Origin: Luzula sylvatica
Lineage: Eukaryota > Streptophyta > Magnoliopsida > Poales > Juncaceae
Direction: 5' to 3'
Length of the DNA: 64,000 bases
Assembly (NCBI GenBank): GCA_946800325.1
Contig: OX326958.1
Coordinates: 2,738,001 to 2,802,000 of the forward strand
Shown: piece by piece, positions 49,291-61,105 of the stretch
How the letters are laid out: the number at the start of each line of letters is the position of its first letter
Position numbering within the stretch: the first letter of the stretch is position 1
Made by a program: the position numbers and the translations under genes
The notes under the pieces: model-generated
Told to the model about the DNA's origin: nothing
What the model saw: only the letters and a program-made list of their open reading frames with translations
Database searches by the model: none

Positions 49291-49539
49291 TTGTAATTTA
49301 GATGTTCATGAATTGTAATTTTGACCTTATGAATTTATTGTTTCTTGAGAAATAAATATTGTATGTATACATATATAATTTGAGGATATATCATCTATAT
49401 ATTAATTAATTGTGCATAATTGCATGTGTGTATGTTGGGATCATCAATCAATAGTTTTTTTGCTAAATGTAACATATTGAGCAAGAAGTGTGTTTGTTGG
49501 AGTCCTTAATCATTTCTCTTTGAAACATTCAAAAATAAA

Positions 49540-49625
49540 ATTATGCTTTGGCTGGTTTCGAACCCGAGTCTGCAGCACAACCACCATGTGCCCTTACCAT
49601 ATGCACTATCTACACTGTATGTCTA
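49540..49625 (-). mobile_element. Possible tRNA-derived SINE fragment
   Basis: The minus strand reads GATAGTGCATATGGTAAGGG (A-box-like), about 25 bp, then CGGGTTCGAAACC (a good B box). It does not fold as a full tRNA, so a SINE fragment is more likely than a tRNA gene. Ends are not defined. Confidence 0.4.
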
Positions 49626-50332
49626 TGTTTGTACTTTAGAATGTTAATTATGAAGGACACGTGTCAAATTTTGAGTAACTTCATTAAACTTTAAAGAGCA
49701 TAATAAAAAATAAAATAATAATAATAATAATAATAACCATGTGCTCTACATTAGAGCTGGCAAAGTTGACCCGAACCCGAAAAACCGACCCGAGTAACCT
49801 GAAGCCCGACCCGACCTGACTAAACAAAATTTACGAAAATCAAACAACCCGACTCGGACCGACCCGGGACTAAATAACCCGAACCCGAAAGTAGATGTTT
49901 TATATGTTACCCGAACTCGACCCGATCCGAAACCGAGTAACCCGAGACCCGAATATAACCCGAATTTACTAGTTGAATCAAATCTTATAATTTGAAATTT
50001 TAGTTATTATTTTTGTCCGCAACTGAATTAATTCAAACCCGACATAACCCGAACCCGAAGAATCTGACCCGAACACATAATTTAACCCGAAAAGAACCCG
50101 ACCAAAATAAAACCCGAACACAACCCGACCCGATCCGAGTTAACTTCACCCGAAAATAACCCGAACATAAAAATGACCCGAACCCGAAAATACCCACCCG
50201 ATTATGACCCGACCCACCCGATTTGCCACTTCTACTCTACATTGTATGTCTATGTTTGTACTTTTAGAATGTTAATTACCAAGGACACGTGTCAAATTTT
50301 GAGTAACTTCAGTAAACTTTAAAGAGAATGAT
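49613..50332. repeat. Direct repeat of ~90 bp interrupted by a hAT MITE
   Basis: CACTGTATGTCTATGTTTG (49,613 onward) through TTAAAGAG near 49,698 recurs at 50,240-50,325 with about 90% identity; both copies contain GGACACGTGTCAAATTTTGA. The hAT MITE at 49,752-50,234 lies just before the second copy, and an (AAT)n tract lies between (49,715-49,737). Confidence 0.75.
49752..50234. mobile_element. hAT MITE with ACCCG-rich interior
   Basis: 483 bp flanked by a perfect 8-bp target duplication CTCTACAT (49,744-49,751 and 50,235-50,242). Imperfect inverted ends are TAGAGCTGGCAAA and TTTGCCACTTCTA. The interior is dominated by ACCCGA and CCCGACCCG motifs along one strand. No coding capacity. Confidence 0.88.
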
Positions 50333-50665
50333 TAATGATTAATAATGATTAATATGTATTGTACCAACTAATAAAATCAAAGGTAACCTTACTAACAAAT
50401 AATCTCAACTCGTACCCATTCAACTAAAATTAATTTTGGGCCGAAATATGTAACGAGTCGAAGTAACCTAAAATAGATAATTCGAGTCGTATATTGGAAT
50501 ATCCCGAGAGTATCCTGACGTATTCTAAAATATTCGAGACGTATCCAGAAAATAAATATTAAAATAATCGGATATTTTACGTGATGTATCCGAGCTTATT
50601 ACGCCCACATTCGTATCGGATAATCATATTCCCGAGATTTTTTGTATTTTAGAAGTACGAATAAC

Positions 50666-51100
50666 CAATGTTATTGATATCGCATATCGTTTACAGATCG
50701 GCCAGCGATCCATAATCTATTTAACCGATATTGCGGAATTAGATCGGACAATATCAATGATATATCGGTTTTTATTTTTTACTATTAAGTATATATTATA
50801 TCAATTAATTTTTATAACATGTATTTATATTAAATATTAAAATTAATTTCAAATTTTACATGATTAACATTCAAAATTTAACGATACAAAATAAATTTCA
50901 AGTTAAATGAGAAACAATGGACTGGAATCAAATTATGAATATTAAAAAAAATTGTTATCCAAGTCCAAATCTATCAATACCAATTCATATATCGAACAAC
51001 TAATTTACTCGACCGATATGAGACATATTGTAACGATCATAGACCGATTAGCGATATGAAACCAACAAAACGATGATACATACTGATATTTAAAACACTG
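50666..51100. mobile_element. Probable MITE with CAATGTTATTGATATC ends
   Basis: About 435 bp. The left end CAATGTTATTGATATCGCAT resembles the reverse complement of the right end (CAGTGTTTTAAATATCAGTA). Subterminal stretches share ACCGATAT and TAGCGATA motifs. The flanking 8 bp (CGAATAAC/TACCTAAC) match only partly, so the family is uncertain. The rest of 50,243-51,333 shows no feature beyond a CT-rich 5' leader of the next gene (51,270-51,287). Confidence 0.4.
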
Positions 51101-51333
51101 TACCTAACACATGTTTACATCTAAATTTGTTCAAATTAAAGTTATGAGTAATTATTTTCGGGAAAAAGTAAAGTTGAGGAGTTATTTCAATAATTCATGT
51201 AAATATGAGGGGGGCAAAGCATGAATTTCACCAAATTAATAAAGCAAAAGCTATTTCCAACACACTGACACTCTCTCTCTCTCTCACAGAGGGCAGTAAA
51301 AGCAGCACAGAACAGAACGAAGATCAGTTAATA

Positions 51334-53287
51334 ATGGCTTTCTTCTCCATTACCCTCTTCCAATTATGTCTATACCTTTCTCTATCTTCTCTTCTTCCTT
51401 CCTCCTTATCCTCCTGCTCTTCAAACCAAGATTGCGGTCCAGGATTCTACTGCGGCAATTGCCCAGCCACGGGGAAAAACCCGAAGCTTTGTATTCGTGC
51501 ACAAGCCATTGAACCTGCCTCAATTGTAAGTATTCCACTTTCGATTCCCTCTATTTAGTCTGATTGGGTTGGTGAATTAGCTGAAAATTGAACTGAATTA
51601 TCTTAATTATGACTCGCAAGAGTGATTTTTTGCTCAGCAGTTCTTTTTTTATATCGTCCTTGTTTGGTCACCACTTAGAATTTTATTTTAATTATAATTA
51701 TAATTTTGCGATATGACCAAATTTTACTCTTTATTTTCGGTTTGTCGCAATAAACAGCTAGTTTGGTAATGAAATTCCATTCGTGAATATATCATTGAGC
51801 TTCACCAATGTACGTCCTCTTTTATCTCATTGGTTAATTGAATTTGATGCAGGTAAAAGGCTTGCCATTTAATAGATATACTTGGATCGTGACTCATAAC
51901 TCGTTCTCAAATGTGAACGAGCCATCTAATACAGGAATTCAACGAATCACTTTCTACAACCAAGAAGATACCGTCACCAATCAATTGAAGGCATCCCAAC
52001 TTCAATTTCATATATTTGAGTATTTATATAGTAATGAAATTCGAAGCTAATTCATTTTGTATTTTCAAATTGCAGAATGGAATAAGGGGGCTAATGCTCG
52101 ACATGTACGATTTCGATAATGATATTTGGCTTTGCCATTCATTTCAAGGCCAATGCTACAATTTCACCGCTTTTGTAAGCTTACAAAAAAACAATTTTCT
52201 TATTATTAATAGCGATATCTTTATAAGATTTCAGTGTGTATAATTGCAGGAACCCGCAATAAACATTCTAAAAGAAATTGAATCATTCCTAACTCAAAAC
52301 CCCACCGAAATAATAACAATATTCATCGAAGATTACGTGCACGCCCCAATGGGTCTAAGTAAGCTCTTCACAAACGCGGATTTGGTCAAATATTTACATC
52401 CAATTTCAGAAATGCCCTCGAACGGTAAAGAGTGGCCCACCGTGACCGAAATGGCCGCTAAGAATCATCGATTAATTGTTTTTACTTCCGATTCTTCGAA
52501 GGAATCGAGCGAAGGGATTGCATACCAGTGGAACTACTTGTTAGAGAATGAACGTACATATTTCAATTATCATTTATACCCCTCCAAAAAAAAATTATTT
52601 ATTGTGAATTTTTGTGATTTATAACATAGCTGGAGATCCAGGTGTCGTGCCGGGCTCGTGTCCAAACAGAAAGGAATCACATCCTTTAAATTCGGGATTC
52701 GCGTCTCTTTTGATGCAAAATTATTTCCCAACAATTCCGGTTCAGAACGAAGCTTGTCAGGAGAATTCCGCGCCGCTTTTTTCGCAAATGGTCCAGTCGT
52801 GTTATAACGCCGCGGGAAATAGAATGCCTAATTTCATCGCCATCAATTTCTACATGGTAAAATTAAAATTAATAATTGTAGCGTGAATGTAATTTATTAA
52901 AATATTAATTTAATTGTTATTATTTTTGCAGAGAAGTGATGGTGGGGGCGTATTTGATGTTCAAGATAGGATTAATGGGCTCGCTCTTTGTGGTTGCGGT
53001 TCCATTGCTTCTTGTCAAGTACCATATTAATTCGCGCAATAATTAAATTGGTCTATATTTTACTCAAATTATAAGTAAAATTATTTTATTTTAAGGCGGG
53101 AGGGCCGATGGGAGTTTGCAAGAATACGGGGCAGCCGAATCAACCGCCTACGGAGAATGGAAGTGTTTATTCGGGGACTCTGCAGTTCTCATTTCCTAAT
53201 TCGAGTTATAGTCTGCGGAATTTTTTTAATTTATTTGATATTATTGTAGTGTGTGCAGTTATCTTTATTCTTGGTTCGTTTTTGTAG
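51334..53287 (+). CDS. PI-PLC X domain-containing protein, probably GPI-anchored
   Basis: Similar to the plant PLC-like phosphodiesterase family typified by Arabidopsis At5g67130. Exons: 51334-51525, 51853-51990, 52076-52174, 52250-52553, 52630-52856, 52932-53018 and 53096-53287; 412 residues, no stop. Residues 1-27 form a signal peptide, followed by a cysteine-rich segment (CSSNQDCGPGFYCGNC). The X domain has VTHNSF (His79), RGLMLDMYDF (residues 114-123) and LCHSF (His131), the usual pair of catalytic histidines, then EIITIFIEDYV. The C-terminus is a hydrophobic tail after SYSLRNF, as in GPI-anchor signals. It lacks the Y and C2 domains of signalling PLCs, so it is not a canonical PLC; the substrate is unknown. 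Intron 2 (51,991-52,075) is inferred to use a GC donor, because only that joins NQLK to NGIRG as in the family. It runs tail to tail with the MATH-BTB gene. Confidence 0.88.
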
Positions 53288-53417
53288 TTATTTTTTGTTG
53301 ATCGCTTGTTTGTGTTTTTCTGATGAGATGGAGGGTGTTTTGTTTTTGGAGAAATGGAGTAGGGATGATAGCAATTAGGGTTGTCAGAGTTTGATTAGTT
53401 CCATGTTTTTTAAATTT

Positions 53418-53893
53418 GGGAGATTACATCTTTACCCTTTTTTAAACTTGATATTACATATTTACCCTTCTTAAAATTAAAATATCATATTTAAACTTTC
53501 ATAAATCTAAAATATCATATTTACCCAAAAATTAAAAAACAATCCAATTTTTCCATTAAAACTAACCGTCAACATTCAAATTCCTAATTTACCCTTCTAA
53601 ATCCCAAAATATCATATTTACCCTTTTTAAAATTATATTTACCCTTTCATAAATCTAAAAGGGTATATGGTGTTTTTATTTTTAAAAGGTTAAATGATAT
53701 TTTGGGTTTTTAGAACGGTAAAATAGTAATTTTAAATTTTGACCGTTAGTTCTGATGGAGAAGTTAAATGGTTTTTATTTTTTGGGTAAATATGTTATTT
53801 TAAATTTATGAAAGGGTAAATATAATATTTTAATTTTAAGAAAGGTAAATATGTAATTTTAAGTTTAAAAGGGGATAAATATGTAAATTCCCC
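53418..53893. mobile_element. Foldback MITE, TATTTACCC family, copy B
   Basis: About 476 bp. Left-half motifs CATATTTACCCTTCTT, AAAATATCATATTTACCC and AACCGTCAAC mirror right-half GGGTAAATATGTTATTTT and TTGACCGTTAG. It is related to 43,831-44,653 but about half the length. It ends with AATTCCCC, complementary to the GGGAGATT start. No clear 9-bp target duplication was found, so the superfamily is assigned by relation to copy A. Confidence 0.65.
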
Positions 53894-54878
53894 TTGTCAT
53901 TGTGTAATTAATTTGCTTAGAATTTAGCATTTAGAATTAGAATTTTAAATTTATATACATCATACAAGGAGAGTTACGGGGTACCCTCTCTTTTTATGGT
54001 ACATTATTTTAAAAAGAATATTTTGGGTGACTTGCTATTTAACAAATCTTGTAATAAGAAAACACATTAAGAGTCTAAGACGTTAATTTTAAAACTCCGA
54101 CCAAACATCCTCTTATTTGCTTAAAACATTTTATTCCTAGAAAGAGTAAAACCATCATTAGGAAAATGTTTTTCTATTCTATTAAGCTTACAAATTTTCT
54201 TTCATTCGGAGGAAAAATCAGGGACAAACTAAATTTTTAGCAGGAGGAACTTAAAATCAAACTATTTTTTATAATATGGTGATGATATAGTAACTCACTT
54301 TTTTTATATGATATTAAAAAAAATTTAAAAAAATATTTCAATTATTTTTTAATGTAATGCTTAAATAGATAATAAATCAACATTTGCATAACAAGAAATA
54401 TCTAATTAATTAAAAACTATATCCAAAATATTCTTTTAAAAATAAGGTATCCTAGAATTGTCCAAACAACATGTTTATTTTAGTGTATTTCTCAAGTATT
54501 AGGTAAGCTTGTTGCACCATCTACATGCTTTCGATTTTTTTTTCAAATGTAAGTTTTTTTTTTTTTTTAATGGTATCCGACAAACGATCGCTTATACCTA
54601 ATTTTTTTGATGCCAATAGGAATTGAACCCACAACCTCTCACAACATATAATTTTTTGTGTTTCACACTCAACCAATTAGGATATGAATCCATTGGCAAA
54701 TATAAAATTTTTAAAAATAACATAAATCAATAATTATTATTATTATCAATTTTAAAATTAAAACATGTAATAAGATCAAAGACTCCAGCCACATTAGACA
54801 GACTCCATGTACCACACACAATAACTGCTAGTAGCAACATTCAAAAAATAAAAGAAGATCAAAATATATCAAATTGTC
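53894..54878. other. Intergenic region between the PLC and MATH-BTB genes
   Basis: AT-rich, with no gene. It contains the 3' ends of both flanking genes and the SINE at 54,554-54,697; I see nothing else. Confidence 0.5.
54554..54697 (-). mobile_element. tRNA-derived SINE, second copy of the 34,717 family
   Basis: The minus strand reads GCCAATGGATTCATATCCTA, then TTGGTTGAGTGTGAAACAC, GAGAGGTTGTGGGTTCAATT and ATCAAAAAAATTAGGTAT, ending in an A-run (T-run at 54,554-54,569 on the plus strand). It aligns along its whole length with the SINE at 34,717-34,864. The B box is decayed (GGTTCAATTCC), and the flanks AAATGTAAG/AAATATAAA form only an imperfect target duplication, so this copy is older. Confidence 0.82.
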
Positions 54879-55949
54879 TTATTTATCGTTACTCATATTC
54901 TCAATAAGCTCGGTGAGAACAGAAGGGCAACTTCGAGTCATATGTTCGAATCCATCAGTTTTCGTTACCAAAGCCAGAATTTTAGTAGATGAAACAAATT
55001 TAAAACATGAAGTTTTAAGATGAGAACAATTGTGTTGCTCGGCCAAGGTTAATGTTGTCGCCAAGTTGTTCACTTCAATGTTTTGCGATAACTTATTTTC
55101 GCACATTATCTTCAATCTCTCTACTTCATATCGATCAGCAGCTACCAGTAAATGCTGATACATTAATGTATCATCCTCTTCAAATTCGGGCAATGAATCT
55201 GAATATACGAAATGGAGAAAAACCTTAAAAACCTCGGATTTGATATCATCGATTTTTATGCTTTCTCTACCATCCTCATTCATCAGACCAAAAAATTGAG
55301 CACGGAAAACATTCGATCTAGCTGCAAGCAACCATTTATGAGCACTGAACAGTTCTCCGCTTACTTCAAAAGTTACATCGGCCCCCTCGCCAGTCTCCAA
55401 GAGGTAACAAAGATGCTTGTCCAAGTTGGAAGCTGGCACTGTAACCGGTTCAGCATTCATCGACTCCAGGCAAGATTCTTTTACAACTGTAACTGTGCAC
55501 ATAATCGTAAAACTATCATCTTTGAGATAATCTGATGTCTCAAATTTAAATCTTTCTATGAATTTCCCAATACCCCACTCAGGGTTAGAATTGCTTGCGA
55601 AGGTGCATACATCACTAAATTGGGAGCTCAATGGACATGGTTCTCCAATCCGATTAAGCAGAGTGAACTTGAATTCAGCTTTCACCTCTTTTGTCTCACT
55701 TTCAAGCTTAAGGGAGAAAGATAGGTAATCTTTGCTCTCCAGTTTTAGTCCATCTGGATAGTATCTGATAACCCAATCATATCCTCCGACCTTAAAAGTT
55801 GCTGATGTAACAAATTTGCCGATACCAATCCCCTTATTGTAGGAATAACCGGCAATCTCGAACTTGTGGGATCCGGACACGGTTTTCGTCAAAAATCTTG
55901 ATGCGGTCTCCGATTCATACTGTTCAAGCCTAGATGAATTGCTCGCCAT
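54879..55949 (-). CDS. BPM-type MATH-BTB protein (CUL3 substrate adaptor)
   Basis: Single exon, 356 residues. Residues 24-155 are a MATH domain (GSHKFEIAGYSYNKGIGIGK, YDWVIRYYPDG, SFTIMCTVTVV) that selects substrates. Residues about 189-290 are a BTB/POZ domain (GADVTFEVSGELFSAHKWLL, RSNVFRAQFFGLM, FLHFVYSDSLPE, LLVAADRYEVERLKIMCE) that binds CUL3. A short C-terminal helical region with LAEQHNCSHLKTSCFKF is typical of plant BPM proteins. In plants such adaptors send transcription factors and PP2C phosphatases for ubiquitination, acting in nucleus and cytosol. Its length is somewhat below the roughly 400 residues usual for BPMs, and the absence of introns is notable. The ATG at 55,949 is the first in frame and gives the expected MATH N-terminus. 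A lineage-expanded or retrocopied member is possible. Confidence 0.9.
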   Translation of the reverse strand: MASNSSRLEQYESETASRFLTKTVSGSHKFEIAGYSYNKGIGIGKFVTSATFKVGGYDWVIRYYPDGLKLESKDYLSFSLKLESETKEVKAEFKFTLLNRIGEPCPLSSQFSDVCTFASNSNPEWGIGKFIERFKFETSDYLKDDSFTIMCTVTVVKESCLESMNAEPVTVPASNLDKHLCYLLETGEGADVTFEVSGELFSAHKWLLAARSNVFRAQFFGLMNEDGRESIKIDDIKSEVFKVFLHFVYSDSLPEFEEDDTLMYQHLLVAADRYEVERLKIMCENKLSQNIEVNNLATTLTLAEQHNCSHLKTSCFKFVSSTKILALVTKTDGFEHMTRSCPSVLTELIENMSNDK

Positions 55950-56566
55950 GATCGATAGATTTTTGCTGCATGAAAAAGAATATATTAATTTCTTTTTTGA
56001 CTGTGCTATATGTAAATTTCATGTAGGTTTCCTTTATAATTACAAGTCACTAGTGCAATACATAAATAAATAGATTCTATGAACCTTGAGGAATTCATTC
56101 ATTAACAATGAATACCATTAAGAGCCACCTCTTCGATTGAACAAACATCTAAAGACGTAGTTTTCCTTCAAATTTTCTCGAGAATAGATCAAGAGCATGC
56201 CAAGAAAAAAGTAGGGCGATGGAGAAACCGAGAAGACGAGAGTACCCCAGAAAGAGAGGAGCGAGTGGCTGAGGCGGCTAAAGTGCCGAGAGAAGGTCCC
56301 AATTATAACTTTCTTAATTACCAGAACCCTAATCTTTTCCAGACTTTGTATTCCGGGATTTTTTATTGAGAAAGTATAAAACCTAGGTTTCTAGGTTTTA
56401 TCCAATTTGCAGTTCCTAATACCATTATATTTTGCTCAATTTTATGTAATTTTTTTTGTCATGCCATCGTAATTATTTCAACCTTGTGTGTTCTAATATT
56501 TAAATCATTATTCAATTATTATTTTTTGGTAATCATAATTTCATTAGGAAAGTTCTAGTTTCACCA
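55950..56566 (-). other. Upstream region of the MATH-BTB gene
   Basis: Non-coding. On the minus strand a stretch near 56,200-56,310 is CT-rich (CTCGCTCCTCTCTTTC), like a plant 5' leader, with a TTTTATACTTTCTC stretch near 56,370 as a possible core promoter. Whether a 5' UTR intron connects it to the ATG cannot be decided. Confidence 0.35.
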
Positions 56567-56870
56567 TATAGAAAAGTTGGAGAGAAAAGGTGAATTTTAT
56601 TTCTGATAATTAAAGAGATGTTTTCTTCTCCTTTTATAGGTACAAATCATATTTCAAAGAAGTAAATACTCTGCCCTCTAAACTAGGAAACTGAATAACA
56701 AAAATATCATATAAATAAAAGGAAATATTCTGCCTCTAAACTAGGAAACTGAATAACAAAGATATTATATAAATAAAGCATGTATTAACCGCAAATATAA
56801 AGAGAATCACAGTTGTGTATAATTTCCTAATAATCTGGATTCCTCTAATTCGACTACGGATTCTTCTACA
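56567..56870 (-). repeat. 3' LTR of the Copia element
   Basis: It starts TGTAGAAGAATCC right after the polypurine tract and ends near 56,567 with TTCTATA, one change from the expected TTCTACA. It contains a tandem duplication of about 58 bp (AGGAAACTGAATAACAAA twice, near 56,687 and 56,742) and TATAAAAGG (minus strand, about 56,632-56,640) as TATA box. Confidence 0.75.
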
Positions 56871-59800
56871 CTCCCCCTCAAGCTTGTACCGAAGATGTTG
56901 ATGAGACCAAGCTTGTTTACAAGAAATCCAAGAGTGAGTTCTGACAGTCCTTTCGTAAGTAAATCAGCTAGTTGATGAGATGTCGGGACATATTCGATCT
57001 TGATAATCTTTTTATCTAATTTCTCTTTGATGAAGTGACGATCCACTTCCACGTGTTTTGTTCTGTCGTGATGGACGGGATTTTGGGCAATGCTTATTGT
57101 AGACTTATTATCACAGTAAAGTATCATTGGTTCCTCAAGTGTGATCTTCAACTCAGTTAACACCCTTTTAATCCAAATAAGTTCGCAAACACCGTGAGCG
57201 ATTGCCCTAAATTCGGCTTCGGCACTGCTTCTTGCCACTACTGACTGCTTCTTACTACGCCATGTTACTAGATTTCCCCACACCAAGGTACAATATCCGG
57301 ATGTAGATTTCCGGTCGTCGAATGATCCGGCCCAATCGGCATCTGTGAAAGCGATTACTCTTCTATCCTCCTTTTTCGCAAAAAACAATCCCTTTCCTGG
57401 GGTATTTTTTAGGTACCTCAGAATTCTGTAAACAGCATTGAGATGTTCCTGACGTGGAGAATGCATATACTGACTAACAAGGCTAACATCGAACGCAATG
57501 TCGGGTCTTGTGTGTGAAAGATAAATGAGTTTACCCACTAGGCGTTGATAGTTCCCTACGTCAACAAGACCACCTTCAGAAAACCTCTCCTTGTTTCCAA
57601 GTTCGATAGGAGTTTTACTTGGTTTACAACCGAGCATACCGGTCTCTTCCAAAAGGTCCAACGTGTATTTCCTCTGCTAGTTCTTGCAAATTCCATTCCA
57701 AGAAAATACTTTGGTGCACCAAGATCCTTGACCTGAAATTCCATTGACATTATATATCTTCTTGACTTCTTCTACTTCTTGATCATCACTTCCCGTCACT
57801 ATGATATCATCTACGTAAACAATGAGAATTGTGATTTTACCGGTTTCTGAATGTTTGAAGAACATGGTATGATCGGACTGTCCCTGAGAATAACCGTTCT
57901 TCTTTATTACATTCGAGAACCGTTCAAACCACGCTCGTGGAGATTGCTTTAAGCCGTAGAGAGATTTGTTGAGTTTACATACTGGATTATTTCCCGTTTG
58001 ATCTTGAAATCCAGGCGGTTGACTCATGTAGACTTCTTCTTCAAGCTCGCCATTTAGGAATGCATTCTTTATGTCGACCTGATGGATAGACCAATCCGAA
58101 TTAGCTGCCAAGGAAAGGAGGATTCGAACAGTATTCAGTTTTGCAACTGGGGCAAAGGTCTCGGTGTAATCTATGCCATAGGTTTGAGTAAATCCTTTGG
58201 CAACTAACCGAGCCTTGTATCTTTCAATTTTCCCATCTGCTCTGTATTTCACGGTAAATACCCATTTGCAGCCAACCGGTTTTTTGTCAGGTGGTAGGTC
58301 GACAATGTTCCATGTCCGGTTGTGTTTCAGTGCTTTCATTTCTTCCAAGACAACCTCTTTCCACTCTGGACTGAGCATAGCCTCTTCAATGGACCTGGGA
58401 ATAGAGATACTAGACAAACTGGAAGTAAAAACTCGATATGAAGGTGATAATTTTGAATAAGAGATGAATTTAGAGATAGGATGTTTTGTGCACGATCGAA
58501 TACCCTTTCGTACATCAATTGGTAAATCTAGATCAAGTGGAGGATGAGATTCACCTGACTCATTTGATGGTGATGGATCGGGCACCGGGTCTGCTTCATG
58601 ACAGTGTGAAGGATTCATAACTTCCCTATTTGGTTGAGTTTGTTTTTGCTTTGAATAAACCTGCAATTTACTAGGAGGAGAGACATGTGTTTCAGATAGG
58701 TTTGGAGGTGGTGAATGATGCGGTGCAGATGGTTTGTTTGTTAGAGTAGGAAGTGGAGTGATCATGGCCGGGACAATATTTAGAGTATTCGGCTCAAAGA
58801 GATCCCATGAACAACTTGCTTCATCTCGTGTCTCCCCCTGAAGCGAAGTTGTAGGAAAGAATGGCTTGGACTCAAAGAATGTGACATCACAAGAGACATA
58901 TATTTTTTTTGTGGTAGGACAGAAGCAACGGTACCCTTTTTGTGTTGGAGAATAACCGACAAACACAGTTTTGAGTGCTCGAGCATCTAATTTGCTGCGG
59001 TTGTGGTCATGAATATGGACAAAGGCTTGGCAACCAAATGTTTTGAGTGGAAGCGAGTTAGAGTGGGAAAAATACGACGTAGATTTTTGGAGAATATTTA
59101 GAGGAGTTTAAAATTTTAGAGTACGGCTAGGTAAGCGATTAATAAGATAGGTCGCAGTGAGAATATCATTGCCCCATAAATATTTTGGAACATGCATAGT
59201 GAACATAAGAGCACGAGCAACCTCTAGGAGATGTCTATTTTTCCGCTCCGAGACACCATTTTGTTGTGGTGTATTGACACATGAACTTTGATGAATAATA
59301 CCATTGGTGAGAAGGAAGTTGCCAAGAATAGAATTGAAATATTCTTTACCATTATCGGTTCTAAGAATTCGAATATCTGTTTGGAATTGAGTACGTACCA
59401 TCTTGTGAAATGATTAAAAAACTTGACTAGTTTCAGATTTATCTCGAAGCAAGTAGACCCAAGTGGTTCGTGAATGATCGTCGATGAAAGTTACGAACCA
59501 TCTTTTCCCGTGAGAAGTAGTGATTTTAGATGGCCCCCAAAGATCACTGTGAATAAGAAAGAATGGAGCGGAAGAAACATGTGGAATTGGAGAATAAGGT
59601 ACATGAGTGTGTTTGGCTAATTGACATATTTCACAATCAAAATCAACAATCTCTTTATTAGAAAATAATTTGGGAAGCAAACGTTTTAAGTAAGAGAAAC
59701 TTGGATGGCCCAAACGTTGATGACATAACTTTATTTGATGAGAAATAGAGTTCGACAAAGTAGAGACATTAGACACAGAAGATTGTAGATTAAATAAAGG

Positions 59801-61105
59801 CGAAGCATTCCCGAGATAGTAGAGGTCGTTATGAAGTCTAGCACTACCAATCGTCTTCCCCGATGTTCGGTCCTGAAAGACACAAGAAACAGACGAAAAT
59901 TGAGCATTACAATTGTTATCACGAGTCAATTTACTAACAGAAATAAGACCACATTTGAAAGATGGAATATAAAGAACAGATTTGAGAGCGAGAGTGGATG
60001 ACAATGTGATTGTTCCAGAACCAGCAATCGGAACGTGGGAACCATTGGCCGTGCGAACAGTGGCATGGGAATGACATGGAATATAATCACGGAATAAGGA
60101 ACGATTACTTGTCATGTGATGAGATGCTCCTGAATCGATAGTCCAGAGATTTAAGGCCTGATTTGACAAGAAAAATGCTAAGGGAACTATACCGGACTGA
60201 GCAATGGTGGACTGAGCAATGGAGCACGATGGCGACTACTCGGAGAAGTTGGTGCATCGATTTAAGAGTTGGCAAAGTTGATCCAGTTGGGCCTGATTGA
60301 ACGGAAGAGAAGATGCAACATTGCCTTCGGCTTGAACCTGATGAGCTTTGGCATGTGGTGTAGAGGGCTTCCAGTTTGCGGGTTTTCCATGAAGTACCCA
60401 ACATTTTTCACGGGTATGACCCGGGCGTTTAAAATGATCACACCAAGGCTGGTTACTGCGAGGACGATCAGAGGATCCATTGAAGCGGTTAGTTGCAAGA
60501 GCAGATACATCAGAGGTTGGTGTAGGCTCGGGCAAAGGATATTCATCGGTGAGCATGACTTTCCGTCGTACTTCTTCACGTCGGACTTCAGCAAATGCAT
60601 CTTCAGTGGACGGGAACGAATCTCGAGCAACAACCCGGCCACGGACTTCATCGAGGTTCCTGTTAAGACCGGCGAGAAAATCGAAGACAGGCTCTCCTTC
60701 GATTTGTTGTCTTATTTTAACATCATTCTCGGCACATGTGAGACTACCATCAAGAAAGAGATCAAGTTCCTGCCATAGATCTTGTAGTGAGGAGAAGTAC
60801 TGGGTGACAGAGGTTGAACCTTGTTTGAGCTCCTTGAGTTTTGCACGAATTTCAAAAATCTGAGACGCATTACCAAGATCCGAGTACATACGACGGGCAG
60901 CGTCCCAAACCTCCTTGGCTGTCTGGAACCAGAGGTATCGGCGGCTGATTTTAGGATCCATCGAGTTGATTGGCCACGCAAGAACAATTGAGTTCTCAGC
61001 TTGCCAAGTGGAGTAGGCTGCGTCGGTGAGAGACGGCGATGGGAGGTCTCCGGTAAGGTAGCCAAGTTTTCCCCTGCCACAGATGACGATTTTGATAGAC
61101 TGAGC
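56807..61105 (-). pseudogene. Copia gag-pol pseudogene
   Basis: Almost all domains lie in one minus-strand frame, as expected for a Copia polyprotein. Landmarks are gag with AWPINSMDP and QIFEIRAKLKELKQG; a zinc knuckle whose second Cys is replaced by Phe (CDHFKRPGHTREKC); protease DSGAS near 60,130; HQRLGHPS; integrase HSDLWGP and TDNGKEYF; RT with KARLVAKGF, QVDIKNAFLNGELEEEVYM and YVDD (57,807-57,818); and RNase H with FTDADWAG and YCDNKS. Breaks are in-frame stops at about 60,236 (TAG between gag and protease), 59,414, 59,108 and 57,677, plus two compensating frame changes between about 57,685 and 57,760. It is non-functional. Confidence 0.9.

Larger units (their letters stand above)
56567..61105 (-). 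mobile_element. Ty1/Copia retrotransposon, decayed and lacking its 5' end
   Basis: Order on the minus strand is gag, protease, integrase, RT, RNase H, polypurine tract (GCTTGAGGGGGAG, 56,871-56,883) and 3' LTR. Integrase before RT identifies the Copia superfamily. The 5' LTR, primer-binding site and the first part of gag are missing. Similarity to gag begins at about AQSIKIVICGRGKLG (61,105), exactly where another LTR ends. The simplest explanation is a nested insertion, with the missing part beyond the window. Confidence 0.9.

Noticed and set aside
60269..60863. Plus-strand frames of 127-169 codons opposite gag
   Set aside because: They are antisense shadows of the Copia gag coding sequence.
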